From Pseudomarimonas arenosa (lineage in GTDB: Bacteria > Pseudomonadota > Gammaproteobacteria > Xanthomonadales > Xanthomonadaceae), in NCBI RefSeq assembly GCF_014841215.1, contig NZ_JACYTR010000024.1:1-64000 (forward strand): a DNA stretch of 64,000 nucleotides. The letters run 5' to 3'. Below, in pieces: positions 18,053-26,615 of this stretch (its first letter is position 1; each line of letters begins with the position of its first letter). A model generated the notes under the pieces. The model ran no database searches. It saw only the letters and a list, made by a program, of their open reading frames with translations, and had not been told where the DNA came from. A program made the translations under genes and the position numbers.

Positions 18053-18517
18053 TCAAACGCCTGTCAGCGAGGCCAATTCGGCGGTTGAACGGCGCAGACT
18101 TTCCTCCCAGCTCCAGCCGATGATCGACTCGCCGCTGACGGCGTCGTTGAACTCTTCGCGCTGGCCCTCGCCGAGCAAATGGCGATAGTCGACGGTTAGT
18201 TCATCGTCCGCTTCGATGTCGCGCGCAGCAAATACAAAGCCCAGGTGCCACAGGCCATTGGGCTGAAAGCTATGATTGATGTAGCACTCATCAGGCCACT
18301 CCAGCGTTACGGTGAAGCGATCCTCGAACCATCTCACCGAGGCGGCCAGTGCGCTGGTCTGATCGGGCATCGCTAACACTTCGTCCCACCGATACACCTG
18401 TGGGATGCCTTCGGGCGCGACAATGATGCGTCCGGCGGCGATCGGCTCGCGCAGAAAGATGCCTTGTCCGGCACCGGGAATACGGGAAGGGGCGACGCTG
18501 TAGCGGGGAAGCAGCAT
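18053..18517 (-). CDS. SET domain protein (small, stand-alone)
   Basis: 154 aa. SET motifs are visible: GAGQGIFLREPIAAG near the N-terminus, the active-site YINHSFQPN, then DIEADDELTVDY. No post-SET cysteines are present. SET proteins transfer methyl groups from S-adenosylmethionine to lysine; bacterial stand-alone members have few defined targets. It is the first gene of a pair with the HutD-like gene. It is unrelated in detail to the second SET gene at 21127-21615. Confidence 0.85.
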   Translation of the reverse strand: MLLPRYSVAPSRIPGAGQGIFLREPIAAGRIIVAPEGIPQVYRWDEVLAMPDQTSALAASVRWFEDRFTVTLEWPDECYINHSFQPNGLWHLGFVFAARDIEADDELTVDYRHLLGEGQREEFNDAVSGESIIGWSWEESLRRSTAELASLTGV

Positions 18518-18575
18518 GGGGGCCTCGAGAATGAAGGCCCCTAGTGTAGCGGCCGCGCAGTGCGCGCGGTGGCCC

Positions 18576-18622
18576 GGAAAAAGACGCCGCCCCGCGCCGA
18601 CGCTTCCTGCGCCGGGCGGGGC
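18576..18622 (-). terminator. Terminator of the ComEA-like gene
   Basis: On the minus strand, GCCCCGC plus CCGGCGC pair with GCGTCGG plus GCGGGGC (one G-T pair), followed by a T-run (TCTTTTTCC). It sits just after the ComEA-like stop codon at 18634. Confidence 0.75.
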
Positions 18623-18633
18623 GGGGGCAAACC

Positions 18634-18927
18634 TCAGGACTTGCTTGCTGGCTTCTGCGGGCCAACTTCAATCACTTCGCGATTCTTTTCCACCGTCTTC
18701 AGGCCGATGCCCTTCACCTCGGCCAGTTGATCGATGCTCTTGAACGGACCGTGCTCGGTGCGGTGGGCTACGATGGCTTCGGCCTTGGCCATGCCAACGC
18801 CGTTCATCGCGTCGGCAATCTGGGCGGCGGTGGCGGAGTTGATATCCACCTTGCCGGCGGCAAGAGCGCTGCCCATCAGGGCGAAGCTGAGCATCAGGCT
18901 GAGCAGAAAGGTCTTGAAAGTATTCAT
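18634..18927 (-). CDS. ComEA-like helix-hairpin-helix DNA-binding protein
   Basis: 97 aa. A signal peptide (cut after ALA) is followed by a ComEA-type helix-hairpin-helix pair: VDINSATAAQIADAMNGVGMAKAEAI and HGPFKSIDQLAEVKGIGLKTVEK. Such secreted proteins bind double-stranded DNA in the periplasm and help pull it in during natural transformation. AAGGGGA lies 7 bp before the ATG. It stands alone, with its own terminator. Other competence genes are not in the window. Confidence 0.9.
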   Translation of the reverse strand: MNTFKTFLLSLMLSFALMGSALAAGKVDINSATAAQIADAMNGVGMAKAEAIVAHRTEHGPFKSIDQLAEVKGIGLKTVEKNREVIEVGPQKPASKS

Positions 18928-19191
18928 GGAATTCCCCTTGTTGAATGGTCTTGGTTGGGTGTTTCGTTGTTCGCTTCAGGCGAGCTGGTCGGTGTGGCCG
19001 GCCAGTGGGGATAGTTTCCGTGTCGACCCGGTTCAGGCCCATCGGGCTTGTACGACGGGCGTGGTCAGACAATTCGATCGCGCGCAGTAGGATTTTTCCT
19101 ACCCGAACAGCTTGGGAATCCGCCTTGAAGACACAGCGCATGCGTAGGGGCTGTAAACTGGCGGCTTTCCGGACACTTCGAGGAACGCTTC
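18928..19191. other. Divergent promoter region
   Basis: 264 bp between the ComEA-like gene and the M20 peptidase gene, which point away from each other. No clear sigma-70 boxes or repeats were singled out. Confidence 0.4.
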
Positions 19192-20670
19192 ATGGATCAT
19201 CAGAAGCTCAGTGCCTTCGTTGACGAGCAGTGGGATGCCGAGATCGTCCCGCAGTTGGTCGACTACGTGAAAATTCCCAACAAGTCGCCGATGTTCGATG
19301 CCGACTGGGTGAAGCACGGATACATGGAGGACGCGGTCAAGCTGATGGAAGCCTGGGCGCGTGCTCAGCCGATCAAGGGCATGACAGTGGACGTGGTCAG
19401 GCTGGAAGGCCGCACACCACTGATCTTCATCGAAGTGCCGGGGCAGGGCGATGATTGCGTCTTGCTATATGGTCATCTCGACAAGCAGCCGGAAATGACC
19501 GGCTGGGCCGATGACCTTGGCCCGTGGAAGCCGGTGTTGCGCGACAACAAGCTGTACGGCCGCGGCGGCGCCGATGACGGTTACGCCATCTTCGGCTCGC
19601 TGGCGGCGATTCGTGGCCTGCAGGAGCAGGGCATTCCGCATAGCCGTTGCGTGGTGATGATCGAGGCCTGTGAAGAGTCGGGCAGTTACGACTTGCCGTA
19701 CTACGTCGATCATCTGGCCGAGCGCATCGGCAAGCCTTCACTGGTGATCTGTCTGGACTCGGGCTGTGGCAACTACGACCAGCTCTGGTGCACCACCTCG
19801 CTGCGTGGTCTTGCCGGCGGCAATCTGAAGATCAGCGTGCTGTCCGAAGGTGTGCACTCCGGCGATGCCTCGGGCATCGTGCCGTCGAGCTTCCGCATTC
19901 TGCGTCAGCTGCTGTCGCGCTTTGAAGACGAAGGCAGCGGACAGATCATCATCGACGATCTGCAGGTCGATATCCCGGTGGAACGAATTGTCCAGGCCGA
20001 CGCGGCGGCCAAGGTGCTGGATAGCGCGGTGTTCGACAAGTTCCCCTTCCTGCCCGGCATGCGGCCGATGCACCGCCAGCTCCGCGAGCTGGTGCTGAAT
20101 CGCACCTGGCGTCCGGCCTTGTCGGTGACCGGGGTGGATGGCATGCCGCCTTTGAACAGCGCCGGTAATGTGCTGCGCCCGCATACCGCAGTGAAACTCT
20201 CCTTGCGTCTGCCGCCGACCCTGGATGGCGACAAGGCAGGCAAGATCCTGCGTGACATCTTGCTGCGCGATCCACCCTATGGCGCCAAGATTGAGTTTGA
20301 ACTGGAAAAATCCTCCACCGGTTGGAATGCACCGGCCATGTCGCATTGGCTGGAGCATGCCATTGACGATGCCAGCCAGAGCTTCTTCGGCGCGCCGGCG
20401 GTGTACATGGGCGAGGGCGGCACCATTCCGTTCATGGGCATGTTGGGCGAGAAGTTTCCTGGTGCGCAGTTCATGATTACCGGCGTGCTGGGCCCGCACT
20501 CCAATGCCCATGGTCCGAATGAGTTCCTGCATATACCCACCGGCAAGAAGTTGACTGCGAGCGTCTCGCGGGTGATCCAGAAGCACTACGAGGCCAGCGA
20601 GCAGGGGCTCACTCAAGGCGTGGGCGTGGCCGAAGGTGAGTCCCGGTTTGGCGATCACGGCTGCTGCTAA
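19192..20670 (+). CDS. M20 family metallopeptidase (dipeptidase-like)
   Basis: 492 aa from ATG 19192, with GAGGAA 8 bp upstream. Zinc-binding motifs of the M20/CNDP type: YGHLDKQP (His, Asp), GRGGADDGY (bridging Asp), IEACEESGS (catalytic Glu pair), LDSG and GPHSNAHGPNEFL (His). A dimerisation domain (about 205-370) splits the catalytic domain. The protein lacks a signal peptide, so it is cytosolic. It should hydrolyse dipeptides or related N-acyl amino acids. Its C-terminus (FGDHGCC) has two terminal cysteines, unusual in the family. Confidence 0.92.
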   Translation: MDHQKLSAFVDEQWDAEIVPQLVDYVKIPNKSPMFDADWVKHGYMEDAVKLMEAWARAQPIKGMTVDVVRLEGRTPLIFIEVPGQGDDCVLLYGHLDKQPEMTGWADDLGPWKPVLRDNKLYGRGGADDGYAIFGSLAAIRGLQEQGIPHSRCVVMIEACEESGSYDLPYYVDHLAERIGKPSLVICLDSGCGNYDQLWCTTSLRGLAGGNLKISVLSEGVHSGDASGIVPSSFRILRQLLSRFEDEGSGQIIIDDLQVDIPVERIVQADAAAKVLDSAVFDKFPFLPGMRPMHRQLRELVLNRTWRPALSVTGVDGMPPLNSAGNVLRPHTAVKLSLRLPPTLDGDKAGKILRDILLRDPPYGAKIEFELEKSSTGWNAPAMSHWLEHAIDDASQSFFGAPAVYMGEGGTIPFMGMLGEKFPGAQFMITGVLGPHSNAHGPNEFLHIPTGKKLTASVSRVIQKHYEASEQGLTQGVGVAEGESRFGDHGCC

Positions 20671-20680
20671 GGACTGGATC

Positions 20681-21130
20681 ATGCGATGGATTTTGTTGTT
20701 GTGCCTGAGCGTGGGCGCAGTGGGTTGTGCCGCCAATGGCGGTCAAGGAGCACAGGCAGTGAAGGAAGACAAGCTCACCGTGCTGCCGGAAGACAGTCGC
20801 TGGAAACTGGTGTCCTCCGATATCGAGGGCTTGCAGGCAAAGGCGAGCGAAGCGGTTCGCCTGGAGATCGCCGGCGGTACGTTGCGTGGTGACACCGGCT
20901 GCAACCAGTTCTTTGCTGGCTACAGCATGGATGCCGCCGGCGCCATCAGCATGCAGCCGGTGGTGCAAAGCAAGCGTGCCTGCGCTGAGCCGGAACGCAA
21001 TGCGGTCGAGCGCGCCCTGCTGGACGCTCTGCGCGAACTGCAATCGGCCAGTCAGCGAGGCGACGAGCTGGTGCTGCACACGGCGGCTGGTCGACTGGTG
21101 TTTGCCGACGATGCGCTGGTGGCCGAATGA
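20681..21130 (+). CDS. META-domain (HslJ-like) lipoprotein
   Basis: 149 aa from ATG 20681, with AAGGA 8 bp upstream. The lipoprotein signal ends in VGC (Cys16; Ala at -3 is tolerable). The mature part is a META domain: LEIAGGTLRGDTGCNQFFAGYSMD, then a KRACAEPERNAVERALLDAL helix. META proteins such as HslJ are linked to envelope stress and novobiocin tolerance, but their mechanism is unclear. It is 10 bp after the M20 gene and overlaps the next SET gene by ATGA, so the three may form an operon. Confidence 0.82.
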   Translation: MRWILLLCLSVGAVGCAANGGQGAQAVKEDKLTVLPEDSRWKLVSSDIEGLQAKASEAVRLEIAGGTLRGDTGCNQFFAGYSMDAAGAISMQPVVQSKRACAEPERNAVERALLDALRELQSASQRGDELVLHTAAGRLVFADDALVAE

Positions 21131-21615
21131 AGCGTCCGCCCAAGTTGATTACCCGCTGTTCGCCCATTCATGGCAATGGCGTGTTTGCCGGACGTGACCT
21201 GAAGGCTGGCAAGGAACTGATCGAATACAAAGGCAAGCGCATTAGTCACAAGAAAGCCGACAAGCGCTACGCCAACACGTCCGATACCGGTCACACCTTC
21301 TTGTTCACTTTGAATGAGAAGTACATCATCGATGCCAATGAAGACGGCAACGATGCGCGTTGGATCAACCATAGCTGTGATCCCAACTGCCAGGCGGTGC
21401 TGCACGAGGCCGAAGACGGCAAGGCCAAGCACGACAAGGTCATCATCGAAACCCTGCGTCCCATCGTGGCGGGCGAAGAGCTGACCTATGACTATGGCAT
21501 CGTGCTGGAGGAAAAGCACACCAAGAAGATGAAGAAGATCTGGGCCTGTCGCTGTGGATCGCCGAAGTGCAGCGGCACCATGCTGAAGCCAAAGCGCAAG
21601 AGCGTTGCCGAGTAG
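21127..21615 (+). CDS. SET and post-SET domain protein
   Basis: 162 aa. Core SET motifs: HGNGVFAGRDLKAG, WINHSCDPNCQAV (active-site NHSC), GEELTYDYG (catalytic Tyr). A C-terminal post-SET CRCGSPKCSG supplies Cys ligands for a zinc site together with NHSC's Cys. This complete SET/post-SET set is as in eukaryotic histone methyltransferases and in related bacterial and chlamydial proteins. It is cytoplasmic, no signal peptide. Translationally coupled to the META lipoprotein by an ATGA overlap. The target lysine protein is unknown. Confidence 0.9.
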   Translation: MKRPPKLITRCSPIHGNGVFAGRDLKAGKELIEYKGKRISHKKADKRYANTSDTGHTFLFTLNEKYIIDANEDGNDARWINHSCDPNCQAVLHEAEDGKAKHDKVIIETLRPIVAGEELTYDYGIVLEEKHTKKMKKIWACRCGSPKCSGTMLKPKRKSVAE

Positions 21616-21787
21616 CTACAGATGAGACCGATGTGTGGTGCTGTTCGCCCCACCGGCTGGCGCTTCGCAACTCCCTCCCCGATGTTTGGGGAGGGTTGTT
21701 GGGATGGGGGCAGGGAGCCGACCTTTTCCTGCACGGGGACTCGCGAAGCGAGGTTCCTGGGGGGGGGCGAGTCTCGCTTCGCGAAAG

Positions 21788-21958
21788 CGCACACGGATCT
21801 TGAACCACCGTCGCGGTTTAGAGCCCCTCTCCCCTGGCGGGAGAGGGGTTGGGGAGAGGGGGTGCTCACTTCGCGGGTTCGCCCCCTCTCCCCCGCCCCT
21901 CCCCCGCCAGGGGGGAGGGGAGCAAAGCCTGACGTCTGCGAATGAATGGCTTACCCCA
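21788..21958. repeat. CCCCTCTCCCC-type repeat, copy 1
   Basis: Starts CGCACACGGATCTTGAACCA, runs through GCCCCTCTCCCCTGGCGGGA and GGGTGCTCACTTCGCGGG, and ends near AATGAATGGCTTACCCCAT. It contains long inverted C/T-rich arms. Copy 2 at 22053-22220 is nearly identical. Confidence 0.85.
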
Positions 21959-22052
21959 TCGGTTCATGGAGAGGGGAGCAAAGCACGGCATCGGCGAATC
22001 GATGAGTTACGCCATCGGTTTCTGGGTGGCCCCGAGACTCGCTTCCCTAGAC

Positions 22053-22220
22053 CGCACACGGATCTTGAACCATCGCGGTTTAGAGCCCCTCTCCCCTGGC
22101 GGGAGAGGGGTTGGGGAGAGGGGGTGCTCACTTCGCGGGTTCGCCCCCTCTCCCCCGGCCCTCCCACGCCAGGGGGAGGGGAGCAAAGCCTGACTTCTGC
22201 GAATGAATGGGTTATGCCAT
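22053..22220. repeat. CCCCTCTCCCC-type repeat, copy 2
   Basis: Direct repeat of 21788-21958, with a few substitutions and short indels (for example GGCCCTCCCACGCC in place of GCCCCTCCCCCGCC). About 265 bp offset. Confidence 0.85.
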
Positions 22221-22329
22221 CAGTTCATGGAGAGCGCGAGGCGTGCTCCTGCCGCTCGCAGCGATTTCACTTCGATATTGACCGCTTTCGAAAGCGTGCT
22301 CCGCTCACTCCACACTGAGTTCTGAAACC

Positions 22330-23307
22330 ATGTACTACGCTGCTGCTTGCCAAACCGACTTTCCCGCGCCCAGAAGCCGCGCCGAGATTGCCAGCCGCAC
22401 GCGGCGCATGATCGAGATGATCGAACAAACGGTGATCGGTTATCGGCCGTTCTTCGACGTCAAGCTGTTCGCCTTTCCGGAGTTTGCCCACGCGGTGCCG
22501 ATCTTCGAAACGCCGCAGCAGCTGGCGGCGGAACTGGCCGTTGAGTTGCCAAACGAGCACACCGAGGCGTATTGCAAGGTGGCTGCCAAGTACGGAATCC
22601 ATATCCAGACCGGCACCTTCCTTGAGCTTGATCGGCGTTTTCCCGCTGCCGTGTTCAACACCACCTTGCTGATCGGGCCAGACGGCATCCTGTCGAAATA
22701 TCGTAAGCTCAATCCCTGGATTCCCTGGGAAGTGCATGCCAGCCCGCACGACTTTGCCGACTATCCGGACGATCCCTTTCCCGTGGTGGATACCGAGTTG
22801 GGTAAGCTCGGTGTAGCGATATGTTATGACTGGTTGTTCCCAGAAACCCTGCGCGAGCTGGCGTTTCGCGGCGCCGAGGTACTGATTCGGGTGTCGGCCT
22901 ACATGGACCCCTGGGGCACGGCACAGCCGATGGATTGGTGGACCCTGATCAACCGCACCCGGGCACTGGAGAACACCAGTTACGTGCTGGCGGCCAACCA
23001 GGGCGCGCAGATGGCCCACTACCCACCGTTCAGCTGGCCCGGCGGCAGTATGGTGGTGGATTACGACGGCCGTATTCTGGCCCAGGCCGACCCAGGCCCG
23101 GGCGAAAAAGTGGTGGTGGCACCGATCAATATCGAGGCGCTAAGGCAGGAGCGACGGCGCCGACTCGGCCACGACACTCGCGCCCATCTGCGCAGCTCTG
23201 CGCATGCTTACGCCCAGCGTGAGTATCTGCCACCGGCAGGCAGCGCCGACATTTCCGTTGCGGCGCTGCAAGCGCGTATCCGCACTGCCAAGGGACGACT
23301 GCCATGA
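22330..23307 (+). CDS. Carbon-nitrogen hydrolase (nitrilase superfamily)
   Basis: 325 aa. The catalytic triad of the nitrilase superfamily is present: Glu51 in FPEFAHA, Lys126 in YRKLNPW, Cys165 in AICYDWLFPE. It is a cytosolic amidase- or nitrilase-like enzyme; the exact substrate class cannot be called. It heads a four-gene run: its stop overlaps the next ATG by ATGA. Its place with a heme/FG-GAP cluster is unusual and suggests that an amide- or ureido-type compound is involved, which is inference. Confidence 0.88.
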   Translation: MYYAAACQTDFPAPRSRAEIASRTRRMIEMIEQTVIGYRPFFDVKLFAFPEFAHAVPIFETPQQLAAELAVELPNEHTEAYCKVAAKYGIHIQTGTFLELDRRFPAAVFNTTLLIGPDGILSKYRKLNPWIPWEVHASPHDFADYPDDPFPVVDTELGKLGVAICYDWLFPETLRELAFRGAEVLIRVSAYMDPWGTAQPMDWWTLINRTRALENTSYVLAANQGAQMAHYPPFSWPGGSMVVDYDGRILAQADPGPGEKVVVAPINIEALRQERRRRLGHDTRAHLRSSAHAYAQREYLPPAGSADISVAALQARIRTAKGRLP

Positions 23308-26300
23308 GTGTCATGGGACGTTGGGCCGGCGCCTTTCGCTGGACGTTGATGTTGAGTCTCACGCTTTTCCTGCTCGGCTGCCGGCCGGCAGCTGAGATCG
23401 ATGTCAGCGCTATCGCCGACAACAATCGCGCTGTCGGTCTGATGGGCCAATACCGCAACGAGGAGGCACGGCAGATTTTCGCCGAACTGGTCGAGCGCTA
23501 TCCCGAACAACAGACCTTGGCCACCAACCTGGCCATTGCCCTGCTCAATCGGCAAACCGAGGGTGATGAGGAAGCGGCATTGCAAGTGGCGCGTGGCGTG
23601 CTGCAACGCGCTCCCGATCATCTGCCGGCCCGCTATGTCGCTGGTCTGGCTGAACTCTATCTCGGTCGGGTGGAACAGGCGCTGCCGGAACTCCTGGTGG
23701 TGAGCGATGCCGATCCTAGTGACTCGCATGCTGCCTATTTTGCCGCGCAGTCGCTGGCCCAGACCGGCCGTGAGGCAGAAGCGCTGCAGCGTTATCAGCA
23801 AGCGATCGAGGCCGATCCTTACTTGCGCAGCGCGTATTACGCGGCGGCGCTATTGCAGCGGAAGGCGGGCGAAGCCGAAGCCGCCAAGACGCTGCTGGCC
23901 GACTACCAGCGTCTGGCCGCCAATCCACGCGCGCATCTGGCCGAATTCCGCTACACCCGGATGGGCAGAAAGGCCGAGGCGCGCGTGCTGGGCGCAGCGC
24001 AGGCCGAGTCGCAGGCCCCGCGTCTGCCCGAGGGTGAACTGTTTGCGGCGGCCGAGAGGGTGGCCGAGGTCAACGATGCGCCTTCAAACCCGGTGCTCAA
24101 CACCGCTGATCTCGATCAGGATGGTCGGCAGGATCTGCTTCTGTTCGGTGTCGGCAAGAGTCGGGTGTGGCGCGGCGTGGCCGATGGTTTTCAGGCCTGG
24201 GACGAGCATCCGCTGGCCGCGCTGGATCAGGTGCGTGCGGCAGGTTTTGCCGATCTCGACAATGATGGCCAGCTCGACGCCGTGTTATGTACTGAGCACG
24301 GTCTGCAATGGTGGCGTCTTGGCGCCACGCAGGAATCGTTGCAAACCGCCGCCGGGCTGGATGAAGCCGCCGGCTGCGATGATCTCAATCTGCTCGATGC
24401 CGATCACGACGGCGATCTCGATCTTCTGCTGCGTGGCGGTTCAAGTGCCAATCACGGCAGCACGCTGCTGAACAACAACCTCAACGGCAGTTTTCGTGCC
24501 CTCGACGAGTTCGCCGATGTAGTGCCGAGCACGGGGCACCGCCAATGGCTGACGGCCGATGTCGATGCCGATCGTGATCTCGACCTGCTCGTGCTTGGCG
24601 AACAGGCGCCGCCCCTGCTGTTACGCAATGATCGCCTGTGGGCCTGGCAGGCAGTGGAACTGCCTGTGCAATGGCCCGGCAACTGGCAGGCCGCCACCTT
24701 GGCCGACCTCGATGCCACAGGTCTGCCTTCGCTGTATGCAGTCGACGATCAGTCACGGCTGTGGCAGGCGACGCCCGGCAACGGACAGCTCAGCGAGCTT
24801 GGCAAGCTTGAGCTGAGCACGGCCAATGCCCACCTGCTGGCGCAGGACTTCGATGGAGATGGACGGGCCGAGCTGCTGGTCTGGTCCGGTGCTGGGATTG
24901 AGGTGTTAAGCGTCGAGGGCGAGGCGTTGCGCCCGCGCTGGCGCTATGCCGGTAGCGTGAAAGCACTGCAGCCGGTGCTGCAAGCGCCGGCTGCCGGGCC
25001 CGCCTTGCTGGCCCTGGTCGAACAGGAGCAGGGACTGGCCCTGCTGCGTTTTGCGCCCGGCAGCGGACGGTTTCCCTTTATTGCATTGCAGCCCAGCGGT
25101 CGCAGCCATGAGGCCGATGGCATGCGCTCCAATGTGTCGGGAATCGGCACCCAGGTGCGCCTACGGTACGGCGGGCAGTGGAGCATTGTCGACAGTCTTG
25201 ATCGTCACAGCAGCGTTGGGCAAAGCCTGCAGCCGCTGTCGATCGGCCTGGGCGGCGCCAGGCTGGCCGATTTCATCGAGTTCGGCTGGAGCGATGGCGT
25301 GATGCAGACCGAACTGGCCCTGGCCGCAGGGGAACTGCATGTGGTGGCCGAGCAGCAGCGCCAGCTGGCCTCCTGTCCAGTGTTGTTCGCCTGGAATGGT
25401 CAGCGCTACGAGTTCATTTCCGATTTGCTGGGCGTCGGCGGCATCGGCTTCCTGCTCAGCCCAGGGCAATACGCCGAATCGCGACCCTGGGAGTTCTTCC
25501 AGCTGCCGCCAGGTAGTGCGCAGGCGCGCGAGGGTCAGTACCTGCTGAAGATCGCCGAGCCGATGGAAGAGGTGGCCTACCTCGATCAAGTGCGCCTGCA
25601 TGTCTACGACTTGCCGCCGGGCTGGCAGATGACGCTGGACGAACGCATGCACACCGGCGGCGGCCCGGCCCCCACCGGTGCGCCGATCTTCTTTACCGAT
25701 GCTGGACTGATTCCGACCGCCGGCATGCGTGATCGGTTTGGCCAGGATATCGGCCCGATGCTGGCGCACAACGATGCCTTGCCGCTGGATCCCGGCGCGC
25801 TCGATCCACGTTTTCTGGGTCGGTTGGCCGAACCGATGAGCATCGAGCTGGAGCTGGGGCAAGCGTTCGGCGACGGTGATGATCTGTGGCTGCTCGGCGA
25901 TGGTTGGGTCGAGTATCCCTATTCACAGACCCTGTTCGCCGCCTGGCAGGCCGGCGCCAGCTATCAGAGTTTCTCGCTCGATGCGCAGCGCCAGGGTAGC
26001 GATTGGCATCCGGTTTACGAGCAGTTTGGCTATCCGGCCGGCATGCCGCGTGGATTTGCACTGCCCTTAACCGAAGGTTTAGGCGCTGATCAGGCACAGG
26101 TGAGGCGCCTGCGCCTGCGTGGCAATCTTGAAGTGTATCTGGATCGCCTGCGCCTGGTTCGTGCCAGCGCGCCGCCGGCCGAGTTGCGCCAGCAGGCCAT
26201 ATCGGTCAAGCAGGCACAGGTGCGTCGGGTGGGCTATCCACGGCGCAGCAGTCTGCCGTTCAAGCGGCCGCACTTTGACTATCAGCAACGCTCGCCATTC

Positions 26301-26615
26301 TGGGATACCCGTTATCCGGAAGGCCACTACACTGCATTCGGCGATGCCACCGAATTGGTGCTTGACCTCGACGACGGTTTTGCCATTATCGGGCCTGGGG
26401 ATGAGATCCAGCTTGCCTTCGATGCGCCAGAATCGCCTCCGGCGGGCTGGCAGCGCGTGCTGGTGCTCGAAGTGCGCGGTTACGCCAAGGATATGGATCT
26501 TTACACTCGCGGTGGCGAGCGGGTCGAACCGCTGCCGATCACCGCCGGATTGAACAGCGCAGCAGGTCGTGACCTCGCCCGCGCCCATAACACGAGGTTT
26601 CAGCAAGGCCGATGA
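23304..26615 (+). CDS. Giant TPR/FG-GAP (CRTAC1-like) lipoprotein
   Basis: 1103 aa. Lipobox LLGC with Cys26, so membrane-anchored, outside the cytoplasm. Residues about 33-235 are TPR repeats. About 255-510 is an FG-GAP/VCBS propeller with calcium-loop motifs DLDQDGRQDLLLF, DLDNDGQLDAVLC, DADHDGDLDLLLR, DFDGDGRAELLVW. About 600-655 is an ASPIC/UnbV-like segment (GIGTQVRLRYGG ... IGLGGARLADFIEFGW). The remaining 440 residues start CPVLFAWNGQRYEFISDLLG and are a large uncharacterised domain. It overlaps both flanking genes by ATGA, so it is part of one operon. Confidence 0.82.
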   Translation: MSVMGRWAGAFRWTLMLSLTLFLLGCRPAAEIDVSAIADNNRAVGLMGQYRNEEARQIFAELVERYPEQQTLATNLAIALLNRQTEGDEEAALQVARGVLQRAPDHLPARYVAGLAELYLGRVEQALPELLVVSDADPSDSHAAYFAAQSLAQTGREAEALQRYQQAIEADPYLRSAYYAAALLQRKAGEAEAAKTLLADYQRLAANPRAHLAEFRYTRMGRKAEARVLGAAQAESQAPRLPEGELFAAAERVAEVNDAPSNPVLNTADLDQDGRQDLLLFGVGKSRVWRGVADGFQAWDEHPLAALDQVRAAGFADLDNDGQLDAVLCTEHGLQWWRLGATQESLQTAAGLDEAAGCDDLNLLDADHDGDLDLLLRGGSSANHGSTLLNNNLNGSFRALDEFADVVPSTGHRQWLTADVDADRDLDLLVLGEQAPPLLLRNDRLWAWQAVELPVQWPGNWQAATLADLDATGLPSLYAVDDQSRLWQATPGNGQLSELGKLELSTANAHLLAQDFDGDGRAELLVWSGAGIEVLSVEGEALRPRWRYAGSVKALQPVLQAPAAGPALLALVEQEQGLALLRFAPGSGRFPFIALQPSGRSHEADGMRSNVSGIGTQVRLRYGGQWSIVDSLDRHSSVGQSLQPLSIGLGGARLADFIEFGWSDGVMQTELALAAGELHVVAEQQRQLASCPVLFAWNGQRYEFISDLLGVGGIGFLLSPGQYAESRPWEFFQLPPGSAQAREGQYLLKIAEPMEEVAYLDQVRLHVYDLPPGWQMTLDERMHTGGGPAPTGAPIFFTDAGLIPTAGMRDRFGQDIGPMLAHNDALPLDPGALDPRFLGRLAEPMSIELELGQAFGDGDDLWLLGDGWVEYPYSQTLFAAWQAGASYQSFSLDAQRQGSDWHPVYEQFGYPAGMPRGFALPLTEGLGADQAQVRRLRLRGNLEVYLDRLRLVRASAPPAELRQQAISVKQAQVRRVGYPRRSSLPFKRPHFDYQQRSPFWDTRYPEGHYTAFGDATELVLDLDDGFAIIGPGDEIQLAFDAPESPPAGWQRVLVLEVRGYAKDMDLYTRGGERVEPLPITAGLNSAAGRDLARAHNTRFQQGR

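Larger units (their letters stand above)
21616..22329. other. 714-bp repeat-rich intergenic region
   Basis: No gene recognised. It is filled with C/T-rich palindromes and two near-identical direct repeats (see separate entry). A GGGGAGGG / CCCTCCCC unit at about 21670-21705 is related to segments at 29.5-29.7 kb and 52.5-52.8 kb. Confidence 0.7.
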
